From: Leuctra nigra
Lineage: Eukaryota; Arthropoda; Insecta; Plecoptera; Leuctridae
Length of the DNA: 64,000 nucleotides
Assembly: GCA_934045905.1 (NCBI GenBank)
Contig: OW203767.1
Coordinates: forward strand, 20,959,073-21,023,072
Direction of reading: 5' to 3'
Part shown: one piece after another, positions 11,700 through 24,110 of the stretch
How the letters are laid out: every line of letters begins with the position of its first letter
Position numbering within the stretch: position 1 is the stretch's first letter
Program-made: the position numbers and the translations under genes
The notes under the pieces: generated by a model
Databases searched by the model: none
The model's input: only the letters and a program-made list of their open reading frames with translations
What the model was told of the DNA's origin: nothing

Positions 11700-12170
11700 T
11701 AAATAGCGAAGTTCCTATACGGCTGACGCCGCTTTCCGCATCCTCTTCCAGTCCTCTTGCATGCATCGCAACCTCTATTCCTTCGAACCAGGTCTTCCTT
11801 GGTCTTCCTCTTTTCCGCCTATTTGGAATTCTGTAGTCGAACATCTTCTGTGGCCATCATTCATCTGCCATCCGCATCACATGGCCGTGCCATCAGCCGT
11901 TTTTATCTATTTCATCTAAAATTGAAGTCTCAACGCCTGCTCTTTCCTTTATTACCTCATTCCGCACATGTTCAATCCTCGAGACTCTACACGATCTCCG
12001 TAGGTAGTCCATCTCCAAAGCAGCCAACCTATCCCTATTCCTCTCATTCAACTGCCAACACTCCGACCCGTACGTTGCTATTGGCTCTACAATGGTCTTG
12101 TAGATTGTCATTTTTGTATTCATTTTTATTTTCGTGGACCAAAGTAAGGAATTCAATTTCCGGATCTATG
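11700..12170 (-). pseudogene. LINE fragment, reverse transcriptase C-terminus, frameshifted
   Basis: Minus-strand translation gives a familiar LINE C-terminal block: TKMTIYKTIVEPIATYGSEC, then a leucine/arginine-rich stretch (LAALEMDYLRRSCR). In another frame this continues as RRKRGRPRKTWFEGIE. The order and spacing match the terminal region of RTE-like LINEs. At least one frameshift (near 11,850-11,890) and loss of all upstream RT motifs make it a dead fragment. The rest of the frame toward 11,248 is not recognisable. Confidence 0.75.
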
Positions 12171-13500
12171 TGATCTGGACATTTAGACTATACGAGAAAA
12201 ACAATAAACTATTTGAATCACTCACTTAGGAAGGTGTTTGAACCTGATTGGAAGGTAATCTGCGAAATAAAAACGCGCACCCTGACTGGGAATCGAACCT
12301 AGTTCCTTCGGGTTACCGGCCCTATGCTCTAGAGCCGGATAATAAATTATTTACAGTCCATTTATTGAAGAGAATGAGCTAGGATGTCATCAGATAGTGA
12401 TTTGTAAGAGGCACGAAACCAATCACATGTTCCAAGGAGAGTTACAAGTTCGTTTTTCCTATGTTTGAACTCTCTACAGACGGAGACACCGTCAGTTGTT
12501 CTGTAAGGCCGAGAAAGATAACATTGCAAGGTGAGCGCGCAATGTTCAGCTTCAGCATGTTCAGCATGTTCAGCTTGTTCAGCTAATTCAGCTTCTCTTG
12601 AGCTGATGCGTCTTAGACTTTAATTTTATGATTATATATAATTATTTTTAATTATTTTAATGTTTTCAGTACCTTTTGACGTGCTGTAGACTGAGCTGTT
12701 GTCTCAGATTACCTAAGATTCTTCATTTGTTCTTTTGATTATTTATTATTAATGTTTAAAGGATTTATTAGTATTAATATTTTCTTTATTTAGTTTTATG
12801 TTTACCTACTAGATTTATCTTGTTGTTGTATTTACTATAATATGTTTAAATTATCATAATAATTATTATAACTGACGATACCCATACATGTATTATGTAC
12901 AAGTCTACGGGAAAATAAAACAAATACAAATACAAATGAAGTCTTTCTCGGCCTAGCAGAACAACTGACTGTGGCTCCATCTGGTGAGAGTTCAAACATA
13001 GGAAAAACGAACTTGTATATAAATAAGAAAACAAAATAAGATGGATGGGATCAATATTGACACTGTTACAAAACAAATTAGAACGCCATTTGTTTCTGTC
13101 ACAGGGAAGATAGATAGACGAGATTGCTTTTACATTTTCTTGAACACTATTTTGTGGTAATGCAATCTCTCTAAGAATGTCATATTGATACAAGTTATTA
13201 TTACAATACAATACAGGATTTCATGACAATCAACGTATATGGAACAAATTAAGGTTCAAGCACGGTTTAAAAGTTGTTTTGTTTTATCATACTGGAATAT
13301 TTTCCATCAATAAGTGTAGTCACGTCTCAAATCTTCAAAATAATATAATCAACTTCGAAAAGAAGCGTTAACATAAAACGAGTCAAGAAAATTCCAATTC
13401 AATAATAATCAATATTCTTAACGATATTATGCAAATCGTCAATAATTATTCATATCTGCTCAATGCGAATTGTGTAAAAAATAAAAAACCAAGAGGAATA
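12171..13500. other. Intron DNA with a tRNA-like fragment
   Basis: At about 12,288-12,345 the minus strand has a B-box-like GGTTCGATTCCC and part of a tRNA-like fold, probably a decayed tRNA-derived repeat. A short TTCAGC(ATG) reiteration occurs near 12,545-12,595. The words TTTGAACTCTC(A/T)...CAGA and GAAAGA recur inverted near 12,460-12,510 and 12,940-13,000, suggesting an old foldback. No gene is visible. Confidence 0.4.
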
Positions 13501-13507
13501 TTTTATA

Positions 13508-13942
13508 TTGAATAATGATATTAACAGAGCACTGAAAATTCGGTCCATATTAAAGTATGTTGAGCCAAACATTATGTATTTTTTTTTAGATCGAATTAAC
13601 CGACATCGGGGTTTAACTGTTGAGTGCTGTACTGACAGTACATTTAATTTGGTTACTAATCAATGTAGAACCATTCTGGTGATATTTGAGCCCAAATTGA
13701 ATATGAATTATGGTAGAATTCAAGTGAATTGTATTACAAAATTAAGCGGAAGGATCACCAATGAAGACTTCTGCCAATATTTAGATAGTAACTTTATTTG
13801 CAAATTCAGCAAATTTGATGCATCACATTCTAAAAACAAAGTGGTGAATGATATACAAAGAACATTACCAAGAGTGAAGGGTAATTGTTTGTATGATGTG
13901 CCAAGTGCCAACACGTATGGCTTGATTAGAGGAACTGTTTGA
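13508..13942 (+). CDS. Unrecognised open frame, possibly not a gene
   Basis: A 144-codon open frame is unusually long for this AT-rich DNA. It is counted from a TTG; the first in-frame ATG is some 22 codons in (before YFFLDRINRHRG). The product would be basic and cysteine-containing (ECCTDSTFN, NQCRTILV, FICKFSKF), with no signal peptide or membrane segment. I recognise no domain. Composition is AT-rich like the background, unlike the GC-rich exons of the confident genes. No promoter or poly-A signal stands out. It could be a chance frame, an exon, or a relic of mobile or viral DNA. Confidence 0.2.
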   Translation: MNNDINRALKIRSILKYVEPNIMYFFLDRINRHRGLTVECCTDSTFNLVTNQCRTILVIFEPKLNMNYGRIQVNCITKLSGRITNEDFCQYLDSNFICKFSKFDASHSKNKVVNDIQRTLPRVKGNCLYDVPSANTYGLIRGTV

Positions 13943-14429
13943 GGAACGGGAAAAGAAATCACAAAACACGAGGGATGATTGAAAATTGAAAAACAACAAG
14001 TTCACACATGCAAGACCAATTTCGCTGCTTTTGTAGATACATTTTGGGGTTGATTGCAAACAAAATGGTGCACCGATAAGAGTAATAAACTGTGTACTGA
14101 ATGATCATTTTGACGACAAACTTATGACTCTAATAAGGTACATTACTTTTCGTTATTTAGTTTTTGGTGAATCTTCAATTTTATTTTGTTGCTGGCGAAC
14201 TTATAAAATAAATGTACATTGTTTAAAAATACAGCCGATAGAACTTTCTTCAAAAACTAGTTGGATACATAACGTGTTTCACAGGCTACACATTATTTAG
14301 AGGAGAAAAGCTTGGCGAGCTTTTGCTGCACAACCAGCTAACTTATTAAGAGGGCTGAGTAGTGAGCGTGGCCTTGAAGAGTTTTTAATCTATTTTTATC
14401 AATATCTTTTACCAATATAATTGTTAACA
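13943..14429. other. Intron DNA, nothing recognised
   Basis: AT-rich sequence with no exon-like GC rise and no clear repeat end until the family D terminus at 14,430. Confidence 0.45.
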
Positions 14430-15352
14430 CTAGGAAAACGCTCTGTGAAACGCGTTGATGAGCGAGCACGGATACGCGCAACACCTCGAACCGAAATTCT
14501 GCGCTATCAAAAATATCATTAAAAGCCAATAATTCTTGAATTTTTCACAGACTTGTTTAAAAATCTCCAAATATCACTCAAATATTAGTCCCAATAACCA
14601 TGTAAAGTTTTAAGTTGATCGATTGAACCTTTATAATTGAACTACGTTCCCAGTAAATATTCAAAAATCACAGAATCTCTTTCAAAAAATATACCTGGCA
14701 CCACTCATATGATATTAGTGTGTGTACACGCAATACCAGATCGATCTGTTGAACGGTAATTATTAGTTACATATGCGTTTAAAATTTTTTGTACAACTAC
14801 CTTGGATTAGAACTGAAGAGTCAAAGTAGCCGTGATCAACATTTTCGAGAAATTTGACAGCCAACACGGAAAATGTCCGTAAAATGTCAATTACTTTTGG
14901 ATTTAAACACAGAATAGTCTGAAAGTAGTCAAAAATACAGATTATGTTGGTCCCAATGACCATGCAACGTTTTAAGTTGATCGGTCATACGGTTCTTGTT
15001 TAAATTTCAAAAAACACATGAAATATTTTTTTTTTTTTTAACCAATGGGAGCATTTGGATGAAATTTTGTTTGATTGGGCAAAATGTTGGTCGTAATGAC
15101 TTATCAAAATTTCAAATTGAACGGGCCAACCAATCGAAAGATAATTTTTTAAAAATTTGAACCAATCACAGGATCCCTTTCAAAAACGATCCCAGAGACC
15201 GCATAGATTACGTTAGTACGTGTGCAAAATTTCAGATCGATTGGTTGTGCGGTTTGACCTCGGCAGTGCAGACAAAAAAACAAAAAAACAAAAAACAAAC
15301 AAACAGAGAAATTGCCATAAGAGTACCGTGGTGACGCTCGCTACGCTCGCTC
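14430..15352 (-). mobile_element. Helitron-like family D, copy 3 (long copy)
   Basis: On the minus strand it runs from the start GAGCGAGCGTAGCGAGCGTC (near 15,350) to the stem and CTAG at 14,430-14,433 followed by T. It contains two or three reiterated modules that read, in this order, like 'accaatcgatctgaaat' and 'gaccatcaacttaaaac'. This is the fullest copy in the window, 0.92 kb, with no protein-coding frame. It is non-autonomous. Confidence 0.65.
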
Positions 15353-15369
15353 AACAATAGGGTTTTGAA

Positions 15370-15560
15370 CGAGTATTCAGAACAGTTCAATGAAAATAAT
15401 TTCATAGTTTGGAATAAGTTATTAGTTTTATTTTGTCCAACAGATGTTTAGTGCCATAATTTTACTAATTTTCGGGCACTAAACGTCTGTAGGACAAAGT
15501 AAATCTAATAAACCATTACAAGCTATGGACTTATTTTCATTGAACTGTTCTGAATACTCG
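15370..15560. repeat. Foldback of 191 bp next to family D copy 3
   Basis: Outer arms CGAGTATTCAGAACAGTTCA and its complement are perfect, and inner arms around TTTGTCC..CAGA.GTTTAGTGCC pair with mismatches. The loop is AT-rich. No gene is present. It is likely a small foldback transposon. Confidence 0.7.
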
Positions 15561-16479
<919 letters not shown>

Positions 16480-16875
16480 GTTTTTTTAGGGTTTATGAGC
16501 AGAATATTTTCTTCTGGTCTATCCGTGGGGTTATTTCTGTGTGTTCAGCGCCTCACAGCAAACAAGTTCTCGAATGTTTGCTTTGGTTTTCCATGGCTCG
16601 ATATGGAAATTGTGAGCAAAAGAAAACACCTTTTCAAGTCAGCAAGAATGAGTTGGAAAAATCGAAGATAATATTTTAAGTGAGAAAATGTCTTGTTGTA
16701 TAGACTGCTCAATATAGTAATAACGATTATATTTTTCTTTGAAATCCATCTTTTGTATTTTAGCTAAACAAATGTTGTATCCCCATATTTAATTCTTGTA
16801 CCCTCTTTTATTGAAATACATAGAAAGTAAACAAAACTGATCTGCAAGCTCCATAAGCTCCATATTTTTAAGGCT
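16480..16875. other. Intron DNA, nothing recognised
   Basis: Between the CT repeat and the foldback at 16,876 I see no gene or repeat signature. Confidence 0.4.
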
Positions 16876-17143
16876 GTCACGATTCAAGTTTCCTTGAATT
16901 CAACCCTTACAAGGGGGTTGAATTCAAGACTTGGCTCGTCTAAAGACAACATTGAAGCATTTGACATGTTTCCAAGTCTTGAAATCAAGACATCTTTTCA
17001 GCCTTTTTAATTATAACATGTCCTATTTTCTTTTAAGTCTTGAAATTCTTCCACCAATTGTTAATTGCACCGCAACTTCAATAAACAATAAACAAGTTTC
17101 CTTGAAATCAAGGGTTAAATTCAACCCCTTCAAGGAAACTTGA
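16876..17143. mobile_element. Foldback MITE of about 268 bp
   Basis: The terminal inverted repeat begins ACGATTCAAGTTTCCTTGAA at the left and is matched by TTCAAGGAAACTTGAACCGT at the right. The left end carries a secondary palindrome (TTGAATTCAACCC ... GGGTTGAATTCAA). Internal words CTTGAAATCAAG recur. No target duplication is certain. Confidence 0.65.
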
Positions 17144-17660
17144 ACCGTGTAATTCAGGCTTTAGGAACTAATTAATCATATTACTTTCATATTAATTATT
17201 ATTAATCATATTAATTACTAAACATTAATCATAAAGACAACATTTCAAATGCACGAACAGATGGACAATCGAAGGATAACAAAAATACAGTATAAATTAT
17301 ACAACAATCAATACATTTATTTGGTTGAACCATGAAGGTATTTGTATCATATGAATGAACTAATACAAAAAAAAAAAAATAATGTAAAATATTCTATATA
17401 ATTCAAAATATAGGATTTCTGAAAAACTAATAATGTGTTTATTTTAGAAGAAATAAAATGTGTTATCATATTTCTATAGATTTATAAAGTTTTTAAATAT
17501 GTTAAACCATTGGCTTCTTTTCCACTTACCTAACTCTTTTCTTTACAAAGTGTGGAAGAAGTAACAGAACTTGGACAGTAAATATCTCAGAAGTTCAGAT
17601 AGTACCACATTTAATACTTCAGTATTACTTAATTAAATACAAACTTTCCCAATATTGAAA
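17144..17660. other. Intron DNA, nothing recognised
   Basis: AT-rich; short ATTAATCAT reiterations near 17,172-17,235. No exon signature. Confidence 0.4.
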
Positions 17661-17683
17661 GTTCGTTGGCCAAATAAAAATGA

Positions 17684-17835
17684 TCGGTGAACAAATTTGA
17701 ATGACTGCTGGTCATGTTCCGTAACAATCAATGCCTGTTCATCATTGAAATGTGAGGTCACCTACTAGAGTGAGACAAGGAGATCGCTTGGACTGACTTC
17801 TGATGGTGCGATCTAACATTTTTAGTCCATCAATT
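17684..17835 (+). repeat. Dispersed repeat, copy 1
   Basis: This stretch, including GAGTGAGACAAGGAGATCGC and GATGGTGCGATCTAACATTT, is repeated with few differences at 63,536-63,676. Ends are not defined by an obvious terminal repeat. Confidence 0.7.
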
Positions 17836-18092
17836 TGTTGCGCGATCATTTTTAGTCGTGGCAAATGTATGAACCTAGATTTTATTTTGATAGCAACTTT
17901 TCATTGGGCGGTATAAAATATGAATGGCACAGTTTTTGTGTCGCTTTATGGAAACGTTGCATTAAAACAATTGCTTTTCTTTATCCCTGTGTCAGCGAAT
18001 CGCAAAGTAAAACACAAAGCAGAAAACAATCATATTATACAAAGCTGAGTGTATGCTTCAAACGTTGATATTGGGATAGCCAAACCGATATT

Positions 18093-18370
18093 CAGTGGAG
18101 AGGTCGCTCCACGCCCGCCAAGTCGTACGGCGCGCCTACCTAAAGAGCGTCCCTGTCATTGGACGTTTTCTTGACGCGCGCTATTTGAGCTCCATAATTT
18201 ATTTTTCGACAACGAAATTCGAATAGCTGTAACTTTTTGTCTGCATACGTAATGTTTTTGAAACTTTAACACAACAAACCTTTGTAAATTTTTTATATTA
18301 TGTGTAATTTTCAGCCCGATGTTTGCAGTAGTTTATAGTCACAGCGATGTCATCGTCCACTGCTCGATTA
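18093..18370. mobile_element. Composite of family A hairpin end and family C half-element
   Basis: The hairpin end of family A (GTGGAG..CTCCAC, CCGCCAAGTCGTAC) is followed directly, from about 18,130, by sequence of the TACCGGGTGG family (GCGCGCTATTTGAGCTCC, TTTTTCGACAAC, AGCTGTAACTTTTT). It runs to about 18,370 without that family's terminal repeat. This looks like the remains of another A-into-C insertion, as at 24,989-27,132, after deletion. Confidence 0.5.
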
Positions 18371-18444
18371 TTTTGTGTCACCAATTATTTTCTTCAATCA
18401 GCGACTGTACTCAGGTATACTTGAGATTACATAGTGTTGAACTA

Positions 18445-18696
18445 AAGGGGCTGTATCACCATTAGTTTAATCTTCAGTTTATTACGCTTCACTTCGGGAT
18501 ATGTGGTGTATCGCGATTATACACTGCGGCAAAGCTTTAAAAAAACTGCAGTCAATGTAGCCTGAGGTTAATTTAAACTGAGGAAATAAACTCCGGACTT
18601 AAATAGCAGTAGGTATATAATAGTATAATACACCAAGTTTTCTGAAGTGGAGCTTAAGCTAACTCCAGCTTAAACTAATGGTAATACAAGCCCTTA
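18445..18696. mobile_element. MITE of about 250 bp
   Basis: Left end GGGGCTGTATCACCATTAG and right end (read inverted) GGGCTTGTATTACCATTAG form an imperfect terminal inverted repeat followed by further pairing of TTTAAGCT words. There is no coding capacity, and the target duplication is not clear. Confidence 0.6.
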
Positions 18697-18774
18697 TAGT
18701 AATATTTGAAAAGGGAACTGGAATAAAGAAACTGGAATAAATTCACGCTGTTACATTATTTTTAACTAGTTGCT

Positions 18775-18780
18775 TTTATT
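18775..18780 (-). terminator. Poly-A signal for the CBM14 gene
   Basis: TTTATT on the plus strand is AATAAA on the minus strand, 243 bases past the stop codon of the chitin-binding gene. It is the best candidate in the expected interval. Confidence 0.5.
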
Positions 18781-19022
18781 GATATTGCCACATTCCACAG
18801 AGCATTCACATTACCTCACACTTCTCAACTGTTAGTACATTTATCAACATCTGTCTGATGACATTAAACAATATGTATATGTATTTTTTCTGGTTTTTAC
18901 TTATGCTGTTAGTGTTACTATACCTATGTAACATTAAAATGTGATTCAAATAACTGCTATACATTTTGAGTACTTCTAAGTATACTACAAATGAGGTAAT
19001 AGCCATAGACATTGCGGATCAT

Positions 19023-21225
19023 CTAAAAGCCATTATCGGTTCCACCAGCCCCACCCCCCTGTGTGCATCCCGCCTGGTCCGGCCAGTCACACACTTCAAG
19101 ACTGGCGTTGAAGTAGAGACCATCTGGACAGTTCATCTCCTTGGCGTCTCCATTGTCGCAGATGTAGAACTTGCTACAGTCCGTGGCATGGGGCAGGAGG
19201 GCGTTGTGGTCGGTGCAGATGGAGGGGTCTTCTGGGGCTGGGGGATCAGTTGGTTCTGGTTGCGGGTCTGCCGTTGGCTCTGGGTCCGGATCTGCCGTTG
19301 GTTCTGGGTCCGGGTCTGATGTTACTGCAGCCTCACAACCCGCCTGGTCAGGCCAGTCACACACCTGCAGACTGGGATTGAAGTGGAGACCTCCCGGACA
19401 GTTGTCCTCCACGGGTTCCCCGTGGTCGCAGCGGTAGTACTTGGTGCAGTCCGGATGAGCGAGGTGGACGGTGTGGTCCAGAGGGTCGGGGTCAGGGCAG
19501 CTGGTGGGGTTCTGTGCGCAGACGCAGTACAGCGCGGCTAGGAAGATGAGGGCGACTGAAAGTAGACAGTGTTGTTACTTTCATATGCAGATGCACAACG
19601 TTATAATTACTTACTACAATTTCTAACAGTTTCTTGCAATTACATAAATTAAACGAAAAAAAATTATAGTATATTATAATAAAAATTATAAATAATTATA
19701 ATTAACTATAATATTTATAATCAAATATTATAATCAATCATAGTTTGTAATAAAAATTATAATTTTTATTATAATATTTTTCAAAATAATTATAATAAAT
19801 TTATTATAATAAATTTAATTATAATATATTAAAGTTTATGGTACAAAAACACTACAGTTAATTTTAATTAATTATAATAAATGGTACAAAAACACCACAA
19901 ATAATTATAATTATAATTATAATAAAAGTATAATATTTTTTTTAAGGAGTAAATTTATGTCAAATTTGTATACAAAACTACAAATTTATCCAGTTACATG
20001 TAGGATCCCGAACCGAAACCATTAATACGATTAAAAACAGGAAGTTACCCTAATGTAACCCTAATGTGATCGTTTTTTTCCATTAATACGATTGTTTCAA
20101 GTCTGCTTCTTTTCAAATAAAATTAGTATTTAAATACTTGGAAATTGATCACAAATGATCACACCATTTTATTATGAATAACCTCCTTATACTTTATTAA
20201 ACGAATAATAAAGAAACTTTAAAGTGATACTATAGCGCTTGACCGTTTTAGAATATTTAGAGAGAAAAATTGTTTCATAAGTGGGTGTAACTTTTACAGG
20301 ATGTTCACATGATCAGTCTGATTGTACATTAGTAGCATTTTTTAATTTTTGTTTCCTGTCTCGTTAATTAGGCGCCGGTTATTCAACAAAAACGATGAAA
20401 TTTCCGATACGATTGGAGACCATACCCTTGAACCAATTGCTCTCAAATTTTAATCATGATTAGATAAAATACAAACTTAGGGTTATCACTTGGCACATTT
20501 TGAAATAAAATTCTTATGGCACCCAGCGAGACAAGAAAATAGACAACTTTTCACCAAAAATCAACTAATTATTACTAATTAACTAAGCAAAAAAATTAAA
20601 AAGTACTAAGTGATAATCCTAAGTTTATTTTTAATCTAATCATGATTAAAACTTCAAATAATTTGGTCAACCCATTTTGTCTCCAATTGTATATACAAAA
20701 AAAGTACCTGCAAAAAGCGGCAAAATCGCTTGCGCTAGTATCACCTTAAGAAGGACTTAACTCCGAATATAACAAATTTGGTGTTTTCTTTCTGATAAGA
20801 TTCTTTCACATCTGAAATCTGTGCCGGAAAACTACACAATTCTAGAAGAGTTGACGTCATTGATCCAATGTTCTACAAAACACACTAATGTGTCGAACTA
20901 GGTGCGTATAGCCTCTCTGTAAAATCAGTAGTTACTTATTGGTCATTCGATGATTGTCATTGGTTGTTGCCATGATAATCAAAACCTATTCCTAATCAAC
21001 TGTTTAAAATTTAGCAGTGCATTGAAAAACTGGCCCTTAATACAGCCTACTTGTCGGATTAGAAAGATTATAGAAAGATACATAGAAATATTATTAGCAA
21101 TTGATTGAAGAAAATCTTGGCAAACGAAATGGTAATTTAGCAGCAGAATAATTACTAATGGAACAATTAATTGCACCTAAGTAATACGATAAACATCATA
21201 GTGTGTTAAATGACTCACCTCTCAT
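19023..21225 (-). CDS. Secreted protein with two CBM14 chitin-binding domains
   Basis: A two-exon gene, spliced 21,225-21,219 to 19,555-19,023, phase 1. Exon 1 gives only ATG AGA G before a GTGAGT donor; exon 2 follows a CTACTTTCAG acceptor. The 179-residue product starts with a signal peptide (MRVALIFLAALYCVCAQ). Two six-cysteine peritrophin-A domains follow: about residues 22-75 (SCPDPD...CTKYYRC...VCDWPDQAGC) and 112-165 (ICTDHN...CSKFYIC...VCDWPDQAGC). A Pro/Asp/Glu linker with DPEPTADP repeats joins them. It ends in a Gly-rich tail. It should bind chitin outside the cell, in cuticle or gut lining. Exon GC is far above the background. It lies antisense inside the opsin intron. Confidence 0.85.
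19600..21218 (-). other. Intron of the CBM14 gene
   Basis: The 1.66-kb intron (19,556-21,218) is extremely AT-rich at 19,660-19,935, with irregular ATTATAATTATAATAAA reiterations. It contains the TTAA-flanked MITE at 20,223-20,745. No other exon is visible. Confidence 0.7.
20223..20745. mobile_element. TTAA-flanked MITE, copy 2 (uninterrupted)
   Basis: TTAA occurs at both 20,219-20,222 and 20,746-20,749. The ends are AGTGATACTATAGCGC and, inverted, GGTGATACTAGCGC. An internal inverted repeat around CAAACTTAGGGTTATCACTT lies in the middle. At 523 bp it has no coding frame. TTAA duplication is characteristic of piggyBac-type (and Kolobok) transposition, so it is probably cross-mobilised. Confidence 0.75.
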
Positions 21226-21302
21226 GCTGGATCTTGATTTAGTGCAATTGTCTCGTTGGAATCACTTTCCAGATATCTGGATGAATAACGATGCGGCATT
21301 TG

Positions 21303-21310
21303 CTTTTATA
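21303..21310 (-). promoter_or_regulatory. TATA box of the CBM14 gene
   Basis: CTTTTATA on the plus strand reads TATAAAAG on the minus strand, 78-85 bases upstream of the ATG. Transcription would start near 21,275, leaving a 5' UTR of about 50 bases. No strong TCAGT initiator is visible. Confidence 0.6.
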
Positions 21311-21319
21311 TCCAGTTCA

Positions 21320-21937
21320 TACGTCTTGAGAAGCATGTTTGCCGCAATTAGGCTGAGCAGATAAGCCGAGTTTAAATCCCATCGTAAATGTATATTGATC
21401 TGCTCCAGGAATCAAATGCAATAGACGTCAACAAATTTTTAAGCCGGTGGATCAATAAGATCAATAGATTAATTTATTATTGTGTTGAAGAATATTTATT
21501 TTGACGAAATATAATGGTTACGAAACATATTCATGTAGAGGTAAAGTAGAATTATGCTGCAATAAAAACAACACATTTACTTTCTGTTTAATTTATTTCA
21601 GTTAGATATAAAAATAGAAAATCACAGCCGATAAATATAAACATTTATTATTTAGTCATTCAAATAAACACACAGTGTTCGACCGATTAGTCCACAAACT
21701 CCAATTTGTGTGATTTAAATGTTGTGAACTTTAATCACAGCTTCTAATCCAATAATTTGTAATAATTTATGAACAAACTTAAATCTTTGTTGTCGTTCCA
21801 GTAAAGGAGTCGTCTAAAATAAGCTTTGCAAATAACTGTGATTTGTAAAGACTAATCATTATGAAATCAAATAAATAATGTAAGTAAATTATTAATTTCA
21901 GCTTCATTTGTAAATGTTGTTATTTCGCTCTCATCCC
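21320..21937. other. Intron DNA upstream of the CBM14 gene
   Basis: AT-rich sequence that may hold the CBM14 gene's upstream control region. I see no specific motif or gene. Confidence 0.4.
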
Positions 21938-21940
21938 TAA

Positions 21941-22195
21941 AGCCCCATTTACACGGTAAAATTTCCTGTAAAATCTTTTATAAAATCTTTTCGTAAAATC
22001 TTTTCGTAAAATCTTTTCGTAAAATCTTTTACAGAAATAGAACATGTTTTAAATCATAAAAGGTTTTACACAACCCTTTTACAAACATTTTACGAAGATT
22101 TTACCATCAAATTGGCTTGTTTACACGGTAAAATTTCTTTTACGAAAAGATTTTATAAAAGATTTTACAGGAAATTTTACTGTGTAAATGGGGCT
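21941..22195. mobile_element. PIF/Harbinger-like (Tourist) MITE
   Basis: A 255-bp element bounded by AGCCCCATTTACAC and its complement GTGTAAATGGGGCT. It is flanked by TAA at 21,938-21,940 and 22,196-22,198, the three-base TWA duplication of PIF/Harbinger elements. The inverted repeats extend for more than 60 bp. They contain tandem AAAATCTTTTCGT words, giving subterminal repeat arrays. Confidence 0.8.
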
Positions 22196-22538
22196 TAACA
22201 TTCTAAATTATTTACCATTTAAGAATTGTGGGTAAAATATTGCCTGACTATGGAGTTTAATGTAATTGAACATATTTTCATATGAAAATGACGTAAGAAA
22301 GAAGTGAAATATTCATCAAAGAAGTAGAGCTAAGAACCTCGCTATGACCGATGAAGCTATAATACTGCAATATTATAAGATACAATGTTTTTTTTTTCCG
22401 GTAAAACTTTATGATTCTACATGTACAAATACACAATTACAAAGATAAATTAATAAGCTTTTCATGGTTATAGCACGATATTGAAGTTATTGGTAATTAT
22501 GATGCTCTATCAATGTAAACAACATTATATCAAAAATT
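22196..22538. other. Intron DNA, nothing recognised
   Basis: AT-rich spacer between the TAA-flanked MITE and family D copy 4. Confidence 0.4.
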
Positions 22539-23177
22539 ATTGAGCGAGCATAGCGAGCGTCACCACGGTACTTTTATGGCACTTTCTCTGTGTGTTTTTT
22601 TTATTTTTTTGTTTGTATTTTTTTGCCTGCACTGCCCAGGTCAAACCGCTCAACCAATCGATCTGAAATTTTGCACACATACTAACGTAATCTATGCGGT
22701 CCCTGGGATCGTTTTTGAACGGGAGCCTGTGATTAGTTCAAATTAAGAAAAAAATTATGTTTCGATTGGCTGGCCCGATCAATTTGAAATTTTGAGAAGT
22801 CATTACGACCAACATTGCTCCCAATCTTTCAAAGTTTCAGCCAAATCCTCTCATTGGTTAAAATTTAAAACCATCGTTCCTGTGATTTTTGACATTTAAA
22901 CTAGAACCGATTGACCGCATGGTAATTGGGACAAACTTTTTATGTATTTTTGCCAATTTAAAGACTAATCTGTCGTTATTTTCAAAAAATTTTATAATTT
23001 TAATGACATTTTACTCGATAATCTTGAAATCTTTGAAAAATATTAAATTTTCATCCCTGCCTTCTTGATTCCTTAGTTCCAAATCCTGTAGAGAAGATGA
23101 TATTTGCAAACGCATATCAAATCGGATGCAGAATCGTATGCTCGCTCATCAACGCGTTACAATGAGCGATTTCCTAG
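22539..23177 (+). mobile_element. Helitron-like family D, copy 4
   Basis: It begins GAGCGAGCATAGCGAGCGTC, carries the CCAATCGATCTGAAATTT and GATCAATTTGAAATTTTG modules, and ends with the stem around CATCAACGCGTTACAATG and CTAG (23,174-23,177) followed by T. It is 0.64 kb and non-coding. Confidence 0.65.
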
Positions 23178-23765
23178 TTAATTAAATATATTGGGGTAAA
23201 CAATGTCTCCACACAAGGTCATAAAATTGAGTTAGGTCAATGCCACACAATCTGGTTAAATTGGGCTTAACCAAAAATAAACCCCTAATCTATGATGATT
23301 GATTGCTTCACTATCTTTTATCACTAAACCAAAAAATTGAATAAGTATATTTATTTTTATACACTAGGCTTATTAAGCTTATATCTAAGACTGGGTGTGA
23401 GAATATTAGTTTCACCATTTTCGACGAATCTTATAACTTATTTTAGTAATTCTAATTAAATGAGAAAATCCTTAAGCCCTTGACGCTTAATGAGACAACA
23501 CAACTATTGCAATAAATTATATTTTGAGATAAAGGTGACATTAAAATGCTTCGAAGCAAGTACAACAAATATATATATTAAAAAAAGTATTTGAATATAA
23601 AAAATATAACATCTTTTTCAAATTAAATCTCTTGGGATCAAAAGGCAAATTCTCTTCACTCTAGCCAATTTGATGGCGTTAGGTTTTCGCGTGGGTCAGT
23701 ATTTGTAGGTGTGGTTCCGATTGTTTCATTTTTCTCTTATTTTGAAAGTTGTGTTAAAAATAACA
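23178..23765. other. Intron DNA, nothing recognised
   Basis: AT-rich with no gene or repeat boundary that I can place. Confidence 0.4.
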
Positions 23766-24110
23766 TAAAAAACAATCCGATTAAAAATACCCACCAAGAC
23801 TCTTCAACTAAAAAATATAAAACTTCACTTAATTAAGAAATGATTAAGAGTAGTGCACCAGTCAACACTTTATTTTAAAAAATTTTAAATACTGGCCCGC
23901 CCATCGTATACATAAAATGCCTAGAAGCATAGGCCAGAAATCAAATACCTACTCTATAACTTTACCTTATGCACTAAAAAACGTAGATGCACTTTTTTAT
24001 TTTTAAAATATAGTGTTGACTTGGCTAATTTTTAGACGTACTACTTTTCAGTCCTGATTTTTTTCTTTTTAGTTGAAAGGATTCGCGGGTATTTTTACAC
24101 CGAGTTACAC
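23766..24110. repeat. Decayed solo copy of the family A palindrome
   Basis: The order of motifs (TAAAAATACCCACCAAG, CTCTTCAACTAAAAAAT, AGTCAACACTTTATTTTAAA, then the complements) matches the palindromic segment at 3436-3833. There are many substitutions and no CCGGAAGTGACG modules next to it. It is an older copy. Confidence 0.6.

Noticed and set aside
19171..19437. Plus-strand Gly/Ser-rich frames across 18,966-19,437
   Set aside because: Antisense shadows of the CBM14 exon. The minus frame has cysteine spacing, signal peptide and splice sites.
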